Position numbers and translations under genes: made by a program
Notes under the pieces: model-generated
Database searches by the model: none
The model's input: only the letters and a program-made list of their open reading frames with translations
Told to the model about the DNA's origin: nothing
Source: Eubacteriaceae bacterium Marseille-Q4139
GTDB lineage: Bacteria; Bacillota; Clostridia; Lachnospirales; Lachnospiraceae
Reading direction: 5' to 3'
Assembly (NCBI GenBank): GCA_018223415.1
Contig: JAGTTQ010000001.1
Span: 3,149,365 to 3,213,364 of the forward strand
DNA length: 64,000 nucleotides
Shown here: piece after piece, positions 59,252-64,000 of the stretch
How the letters are laid out: each line of letters opens with the position of its first letter
Position numbering within the stretch: the first letter of the stretch is position 1

Positions 59252-60154
59252 ATGATTATAAACAGCTTGAAAGTAGGAAAAGACAGCGAAGAGGAGCTTC
59301 AGAGGATTCTGCCGGGATTTCCCGTTTCCGTCTACCAGACGGATTTTTCCAGGCGGGATTATCAACGGGTCAACTGGCACTGGCATGATGATTTCCAGCT
59401 ATGCTGTGTGACAAAAGGAGAAGTGCTGTTTTCGGCTGCCGGGAGGGGATGGAATGTCCCTGCCGGAACGGGGATTTTTATCAACCGCCGGCTGGCACAT
59501 ATGGCCGAGCCGCGCCAGCCATCATCGGCCTATTACTGTGTCGACGTTTCGCCGGAGCTTCTCTGCCCCGCGGCATGTGAAGAACTGTGGGCGCGGATGC
59601 TGGCGCCTTTTGAGGAAGAAGAGAGTGCTCCGTGCTTTCTGTTTGACGGCAGCCATCCCGACGGGGCCAGGCTTATGAGAGCCGTGCACCGGATTGTGAG
59701 TCTGTCCATGGAACGGGAACGGCCCGGCTGGGAACAACTTTTATGGGGCGAGCTTCTCATGGCCTGGCCGGCAGTTCTATGCTGTTTTCGCGGGGAAACG
59801 TCCCGGGGGAACGCCAGGTCGAACGAGCGGCTCCAGATGCTTCTTGCATATTTGAACTGCCATTACAGTGAAAAGGTATCGCTCCGGGAGGCGGCAGAGC
59901 AGGTGTTTCTCTGTCCGGAGGAATGTGCCCGCTTTTTTAAGAGGATGACAGGGAAGACCATGTTCGGGTATCTGATGGAGTACCGCATTGAAAGGAGCAT
60001 GGAACTCCTTGGCAGCACGGAGTTTTCCGCTGCCGAAATCGCGGCGCAGACCGGCTTTTCCTCTCAGAGCTATTTTACCGTGTGCTTCCGCAGGCAGACT
60101 GGCCTCACACCGAACCAGTACCGCAAAGGCCTCGCCGCCCCTGCCAAAATTTGA
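59252..60154 (+). CDS. AraC-family transcriptional regulator
   Basis: Protein of 300 residues. Cupin part with VNWHWHDDFQLCCVTKGEVLFSA (about 37-59) and FINRRLAHMA. The C-terminal double helix-turn-helix comprises VSLREAAEQVFLCPEECARFFKRMTG and AAEIAAQTGFSSQSYFTVCFRRQTG, ending LTPNQYRKG. GAGGAG precedes the ATG. Divergent from the EamA gene, with AT-rich promoter DNA between. Confidence 0.92.
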   Translation: MIINSLKVGKDSEEELQRILPGFPVSVYQTDFSRRDYQRVNWHWHDDFQLCCVTKGEVLFSAAGRGWNVPAGTGIFINRRLAHMAEPRQPSSAYYCVDVSPELLCPAACEELWARMLAPFEEEESAPCFLFDGSHPDGARLMRAVHRIVSLSMERERPGWEQLLWGELLMAWPAVLCCFRGETSRGNARSNERLQMLLAYLNCHYSEKVSLREAAEQVFLCPEECARFFKRMTGKTMFGYLMEYRIERSMELLGSTEFSAAEIAAQTGFSSQSYFTVCFRRQTGLTPNQYRKGLAAPAKI

Positions 60155-60242
60155 CACATGCCCCGCATTATATTATAATGGTGAAAATACATCCCGGCAG
60201 CAGCCGGAAACACAGGGAGAAATTCGGAAAGGAAGAAGACAG

Positions 60243-60923
60243 ATGGAAAAACGATGGAACCAGTTTGAAAAAAGAACTTCCGACTGCTATACCGATATGA
60301 TTACAAAGAGCGGGGACATAGAGCTGTGGAATGAAACCTTTGAGGTGCTTTTGGACATCATAAAGCAGGAGCGCGAGGAAGACCCGGAATATGCGAAAGA
60401 GCTTTACGAGCTGGATGAGAGCACGGATTACGATTATGATGTGGAAGGCTGGCTGGAAGACTATATGGACGAGCTGGGAACCCGCGGATACCTGGAAAAG
60501 CTGATTTCCGTGTGTGAGACCCTGCTCGGGCTGTTCCAGTGGAAAGAGGTTTCGCCGTCCGAATACCGGCTTCAGATTGCCTGGGCGCTGCGGAACGGGA
60601 AGGAACTGGAAAAGGCGAAAGAATTCTGTGAAAAGTGGTACCAGGAAGACTCCGGGGATGTCATGGCCCAGGCGGCGCTTATCCTCGTCTGCATCGACCG
60701 CGGAGATTTTGAGACTGCCGCAGGGCTTGCGGAACGCCATTTGAAGGAACATGAAACGTGCACGGCGGAAAATGAAATCCTGTTTTTGGCGGCAGACACG
60801 CTCTATACGGCGACAGGTGACAAAAAAGCAGGAAAGCGGATCAAAAAGGCCATCAAAGAGTTTGAGAAAGAGATGCAGGAATTTTTAGACGTTATGGAGG
60901 ACGCTGAGCCGCTGGAGTTTTAG
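60243..60923 (+). CDS. TPR-like cytoplasmic protein, function unknown
   Basis: Protein of 226 residues, acidic and helical. The C-terminal half has TPR/SEL-like pairs of helices: LQIAWALRNGKELEKAKEFCEKWYQEDSG, then AQAALILVCIDRGDFETAAGLAERHLKEHE. No enzyme motif. GGAAGAAG lies before ATG 60243; a longer open frame upstream overlaps the AraC gene. Own terminator at 60955-60987. Confidence 0.75.
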   Translation: MEKRWNQFEKRTSDCYTDMITKSGDIELWNETFEVLLDIIKQEREEDPEYAKELYELDESTDYDYDVEGWLEDYMDELGTRGYLEKLISVCETLLGLFQWKEVSPSEYRLQIAWALRNGKELEKAKEFCEKWYQEDSGDVMAQAALILVCIDRGDFETAAGLAERHLKEHETCTAENEILFLAADTLYTATGDKKAGKRIKKAIKEFEKEMQEFLDVMEDAEPLEF

Positions 60924-60954
60924 GCGGGACAACAGGAAAAACGGAACCAGACAG

Positions 60955-60987
60955 GAGGGTACGGCAGTTTGCTGCACCCTCTTTTTT
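60955..60987 (+). terminator. Terminator after the TPR-like gene
   Basis: GAGGGT-CGGCAG pairs with CTGC-ACCCTC, followed by six T residues. Confidence 0.85.
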
Positions 60988-60998
60988 CATACGGATAA

Positions 60999-61027
60999 GC
61001 ATAAAATCCCGAAAGCTGGAGATAGTA
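60999..61027 (+). promoter_or_regulatory. Possible sigma-G/F-type promoter of spoVAD
   Basis: GCATA (fits GHATR), 17 nt, GATAGTA (five of seven positions of CATWHTA). About 40 nt before spoVAD, whose forespore expression by sigma-G is known in Bacillus. Confidence 0.5.
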
Positions 61028-61075
61028 CAGGAAGAATAAAGGAACGAAGATGAAAGGCAGGAAGGAGCAGGAAAC

Positions 61076-62110
61076 ATGCAGGCAGGAAAAGCAAGCATTG
61101 TGTTTGAAAATCCGCCTCTTCTCACAGCGGCGGCATCCATCGTCGGAAAAAAGGAAGGCGAGGGCCCTCTCGGGCCGTATTTTGACAAGATTCTTTCCGG
61201 CGATCCCATGTTCGGGAAAAAGACCTGGGAGGAGGCGGAGAGCGAGCTTCAGAGCCAGACGTCGAAGCTTGCGCTGGAAAAGAGCGGCTTAAAGAAAGAG
61301 GACATCCGGTATCTGTTCGGCGGTGACCTTTTAGCACAGATCATCGCCACCTCCTTTGGAAGCGTCGATCTGGAACTTCCGATGTTCGGGCTTTACGGCG
61401 CATGTTCCACCATGGGAGAGGGCATCGGGCTGGCATCCATGGCTGTGGCCGGCGGCTTCGCAGATCATGCGATGGTGACGACCTCCAGCCATTTTGCCTC
61501 AGCGGAAAAACAGTTCCGTTTTCCCCTGGAATACGGGAACCAGCGTCCCTACTCAGCCACCTGGACGGTCACAGGCTGCGGCTCAGTGATTCTTTCGGCG
61601 GCCAAAAAGGGGAAGAAAAAAGAGACGTCCCTGGCGAAGGTGACAGCCATCACGACGGGAAAAATCATCGACATGGGCATCCGGGATTCCATGAACATGG
61701 GGGCGGCCATGGCGATGGCGGCCGTGGATACGATCCTTACGAACTTCCATGACCTTGGCGTGGACGAGAACCATTACGACAAAATTATCACCGGCGATTT
61801 GGGGCAGGTGGGGAAGCGGCTTCTTCTGGACTTCCTAGACAAGGCCGGACATGACGCGGAAAGCCGCTACATGGACTGCGGCATCGAAATCTTTGACGCC
61901 GCCAGCCAGGACACCCACGCCGGCGGAAGCGGCTGCGGCTGTTCGGCCTCGGTGCTCTGCGGCTATATTCTCCCGCGGATCAAAGAAGGCCTCTGGAAGC
62001 GGGTTCTGTTTCTTCCGACGGGGGCGCTGCTATCCACCGTAAGCTTCAACGAGGGCCAGAGCGTCCCGGGCATCGCCCATGCTGCGGTGCTTGAAAGCTG
62101 CGAAGAATGA
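61076..62110 (+). CDS. spoVAD: Stage V sporulation protein AD
   Basis: Protein of 344 residues with the thiolase-like fold of SpoVAD. It binds dipicolinic acid and helps its uptake into the spore. Landmarks: VFENPPLLTAAASIVGKKEGEGPLG (about 10-34), DPMFGKKTWEEAES (about 43-56), LFGGDLLAQIIATSFG, FGLYGACSTMGEG and FDAASQDTHAGGSGCGCSAS (about 279-298). AGGAGCAGG precedes the ATG. spoVAE follows 22 nt later; spoVAC is not upstream, where it usually lies. Confidence 0.95.
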   Translation: MQAGKASIVFENPPLLTAAASIVGKKEGEGPLGPYFDKILSGDPMFGKKTWEEAESELQSQTSKLALEKSGLKKEDIRYLFGGDLLAQIIATSFGSVDLELPMFGLYGACSTMGEGIGLASMAVAGGFADHAMVTTSSHFASAEKQFRFPLEYGNQRPYSATWTVTGCGSVILSAAKKGKKKETSLAKVTAITTGKIIDMGIRDSMNMGAAMAMAAVDTILTNFHDLGVDENHYDKIITGDLGQVGKRLLLDFLDKAGHDAESRYMDCGIEIFDAASQDTHAGGSGCGCSASVLCGYILPRIKEGLWKRVLFLPTGALLSTVSFNEGQSVPGIAHAAVLESCEE

Positions 62111-62132
62111 AAAAAGAAAGGCGGTAGATACC

Positions 62133-62489
62133 TTGGATTATATCAAAGCGTTTCTTGTGGGCGGCATCCTCTGCATGCTGGTGCAGATTTTAATGGATAA
62201 GACGAAGCTGATGCCGGGCCGGATCATGGTGCTTTTAGTCGTCAGCGGCGCGATTTTAGGATATCTTGGCTTTTATGAACCATTTGCCCAGTGGGCAGGC
62301 GCCGGGGCCACGGTACCCTTAAGCGGCTTCGGGAACACCCTCTGGAAAGGGATCTCAAAGGCCATGTCCGAGGACGGCTTCCTCGGGATTTTTAAGGGCG
62401 GGTTTACGGCGAGCGCCGTCGGGATTTCCGGCGCCCTGATTTTCGGCTATCTCGGTTCCCTGATTTTTAAGCCGAAGATGAAAAGCTAA
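62133..62489 (+). CDS. spoVAE: Stage V sporulation protein AE
   Basis: Membrane protein of 118 residues with about four helices: AFLVGGILCMLVQILMDKTKLMPGRIMVLLVVSGAILGYLG spans about 5-45, and VPLSGFGNTLWKGISKAM follows. It works with SpoVAC and SpoVAD in the dipicolinate channel of the forespore inner membrane. The start is a TTG with AGGCGG 8 nt before it; an earlier ATG at 62079 lies in spoVAD. Length equals the family's. Confidence 0.93.
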   Translation: MDYIKAFLVGGILCMLVQILMDKTKLMPGRIMVLLVVSGAILGYLGFYEPFAQWAGAGATVPLSGFGNTLWKGISKAMSEDGFLGIFKGGFTASAVGISGALIFGYLGSLIFKPKMKS

Positions 62490-62581
62490 AACGCCGCGTG
62501 TCCGGTGCACCGGAAAAACAGCCATATTGGAGATAAAAAGAGCCGGCAGGGCATGTCCGGGGACGGGCTGCCTTTGCCGGC

Positions 62582-63439
62582 TTACTGGCTTTTATATTCT
62601 TTGGGGCTGCGGCCGAATTCCTTTTTAAAGGCCTTGTGAAAGTTGGAATAGTCGTTGAAGCCGCAGCGCATACAGGCATCCATCATGGCGGCGCCTTCGG
62701 AGATCATGTTGCGGGCCACGGTGAGGCGCTTTTTTATGATGAACTGGAACAGCGTCAGGCCGGTGTACGCCTTGAACTGGTGGGAGAGGTAGGACTTGCT
62801 GACAAAAAAGGTCTCCGCAAGCCGGTCCAGGGTCAGCTCCTCGTCCAGATGATCGTTGATGTAGGCGACGACCGCATTGATCTTCTCATTCTCCGTGATG
62901 TCCTTCGGGAGAATCGCAGAGTCCGCATAGTAAGCCCGGTTCAAATAGACCATAAATTCGATCAGGTAGATATTTTCCAGGACGCTGCTTCCAAGCTCTT
63001 TTCCGTCCCGGTTTTCGATGATCTTCTCTAAAATGTTTTTAAGACGCGCCACCAGGCCGCTTTCCGGGCGGATGAGCTGGTGTTTTTTTGCGCTGGCGTC
63101 GGCGAAGCAGTCCGTCAGGCTGGAACCGAATTTCGCAATCTGGGACAGGTAGGACGGCATGATCCAGAGGACGAACCGTTCATAAGGCTTTCCTGGCCGG
63201 ATGTCCGGCCGGTGGATGTCCTTGTTGTCGGTTAAAAGAATGTCGCCTGGCCGGAGAAGGTAGGTGCGCCCCTCGATGTTGTAGGAGACATTGCCGGACA
63301 GAAAGAAAAACACCTCGTAAAATTCATGTTCATGAAAGTCCACCACAGGGGGAATAATATCAAAATAGTGGTAGCATTCAAAATCCGGACGAACCATAGT
63401 CTGCCGGAGAGAAAAAATATCTTTGTGCATATAATACAA
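62582..63439 (-). CDS. AraC-family transcriptional regulator
   Basis: Protein of 285 residues. Cupin N-terminus with PPVVDFHEHEFYEVFFFLSGNVSYNIEG (about 31-58) and ILLTDNKDIHRP. The C-terminal helix-turn-helix pair comprises LTLDRLAETFFVSKSYLSHQFKAYTG and MDACMRCGFNDYSNFHKAFKKEFGRSPKEYKSQ (in part). Divergent from uxuA at 63602, so it may regulate hexuronate use. The start ATG lacks a strong AGGAGG; GAGGT-like bases precede. Confidence 0.9.
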   Translation of the reverse strand: MYYMHKDIFSLRQTMVRPDFECYHYFDIIPPVVDFHEHEFYEVFFFLSGNVSYNIEGRTYLLRPGDILLTDNKDIHRPDIRPGKPYERFVLWIMPSYLSQIAKFGSSLTDCFADASAKKHQLIRPESGLVARLKNILEKIIENRDGKELGSSVLENIYLIEFMVYLNRAYYADSAILPKDITENEKINAVVAYINDHLDEELTLDRLAETFFVSKSYLSHQFKAYTGLTLFQFIIKKRLTVARNMISEGAAMMDACMRCGFNDYSNFHKAFKKEFGRSPKEYKSQ

Positions 63440-63601
63440 AAATACCTCGCTGTTTTTGTATATAATTATGGATTATAGCAATTTATACCAGATTTTAAGC
63501 AGTATATCCGATGAGAAATCACGGACAACCTGCTATCATTATAATAAAGATTCAGGAAAATTGCAAATAGCGGAAAGCAAAAAAGAAGGAGGAAAGCAAG
63601 T

Positions 63602-64000
63602 ATGAAAATGTCATTTCGCTGGTATGGGGAGTCGGATCCGGTTTCTCTGGAATACATCTCCCAGATCCCGGGCATGCGCTCCATCGTCTCTGCCGTCTAT
63701 GACGTGAAGCCGGGCGAGGTGTGGCCCGAGGAGAGCATCGAAAAGATCAAAAAGGACTGCGAGGCCCACGGGCTCGTATTCGATGTGGTGGAGTCCATCC
63801 CCGTGTCCGAGGACATCAAGCTCGGAACAGAAAAGAGGGACGCCCATATCGACGCCTACTGTGAGAACATCCGCCGCTGCGCCAAATACGGTGTAAAATG
63901 CGTGACCTACAATTTCATGCCGGTTTTTGACTGGACAAGGACACAGCTTGACAAGAAGGCGGACGACGGCTCCACGAGCCTTGTGATGTACTGGGATCAG
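63602..64000 (+). CDS. uxuA: Mannonate dehydratase UxuA (partial, cut by window edge)
   Basis: First 133 codons only. The start MKMSFRWYGESDPVSLEYIS, then YDVKPGEVWPEESIEKIKK and SIPVSEDIKLGTEKRDAHID with VKCVTYNFMPVFDWTRTQL are typical of mannonate dehydratase, which converts mannonate to 2-keto-3-deoxygluconate in glucuronate use. AGGAGGAAAGCAAGT precedes the ATG. Divergent from an AraC gene. The complete protein is about 350 residues. Confidence 0.93.
   Translation, partial: MKMSFRWYGESDPVSLEYISQIPGMRSIVSAVYDVKPGEVWPEESIEKIKKDCEAHGLVFDVVESIPVSEDIKLGTEKRDAHIDAYCENIRRCAKYGVKCVTYNFMPVFDWTRTQLDKKADDGSTSLVMYWDQ

Noticed and set aside
1..64000. CRISPR array or cas genes
   Set aside because: No regularly spaced repeats of 23-40 bp and no Cas-like proteins seen.
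1..64000. rRNA or tRNA genes
   Set aside because: No conserved rRNA text and no complete cloverleaf recognised on either strand by eye; a tRNA search program would settle it.

Overview
The window looks like the chromosome of a spore-forming, anaerobic Firmicute of the Lachnospiraceae / Clostridium cluster XIVa type. Evidence: an alpha/beta-type small acid-soluble spore protein, spoVAD and spoVAE, a GerA/SpoVAF-type germination protein behind a sigma-G-like promoter, a partial anaerobic cobalamin pathway, an ispH-rpsA pair, strong AGGAGG ribosome binding sites and a moderately GC-rich backbone. No genus can be assigned from the sequence alone.

Region 1 (1 to about 10,100) is an AT-richer mobile island. 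It begins with a large serine recombinase cut by the left edge, then TnpW-like, RepA_N-like and Cys-rich VLP genes. A complete IS1595-family element carrying the lincosamide resistance gene lnu(C), with inverted termini and a perfect 8-bp target duplication, has jumped in immediately upstream of the VLP gene. Next come a receiver-less OmpR-type regulator and a cargo block: Cys-containing flavodoxin-like protein, RibD-C reductase, MATE exporter, cytidylate-kinase-like protein and a divergent AraC regulator. The right flank (9,840-10,115) is a run of hairpins, one of them an oriT-like inverted repeat followed by TGCGCCC.

Region 2 (10,300-28,450) is core chromosome: two secreted or anchored proteins, cmk-ispH-rpsA, acylphosphatase, a secreted cell-wall-binding protein, an envelope-stress-type operon (PadR, DUF1700, DUF4097, PspC), a SASP gene, cobalamin genes (cbiG, cobU, a second divergent cobU-like gene, cobD), guaB, an AEC transporter, an ABC-F protein, an AraC regulator and a PHP phosphoesterase. 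Region 3 (28,430-28,810) is a compact type I toxin-antitoxin locus: a 33-residue hydrophobic peptide and a convergent, 3'-overlapping small RNA, each with promoter and terminator.

Region 4 (28,840-54,640) is mostly housekeeping: creatininase-like protein, GerA/SpoVAF protein, a putative orphan small RNA, tcdA, a MATE exporter, nadE, an rRNA methyltransferase, NfeD/SPFH proteins, birA, mutY, a lipid-kinase-like protein, rpoD, queH, HPr, an Mrp-type ATPase, several small regulators, a PepSY protein, a HAD phosphatase followed by a MITE-like nest of palindromes, yerC, a flavin reductase-rubredoxin fusion, a DUF1836 protein, pcrA and a TrmA/RlmD-type methyltransferase.

Region 5 (54,880-57,980) holds an ECF sigma factor gene split by an IS256-family element with an exact 8-bp duplication (CGATACGG). 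Removing the element and one repeat restores the reading frame. The cognate DUF4179-type anti-sigma gene follows intact. Region 6 (58,090-64,000) carries a structured, terminated intergenic segment, an EamA transporter with a divergent AraC regulator, a TPR-like protein, spoVAD-spoVAE without spoVAC, another AraC regulator, and the start of uxuA cut by the right edge.
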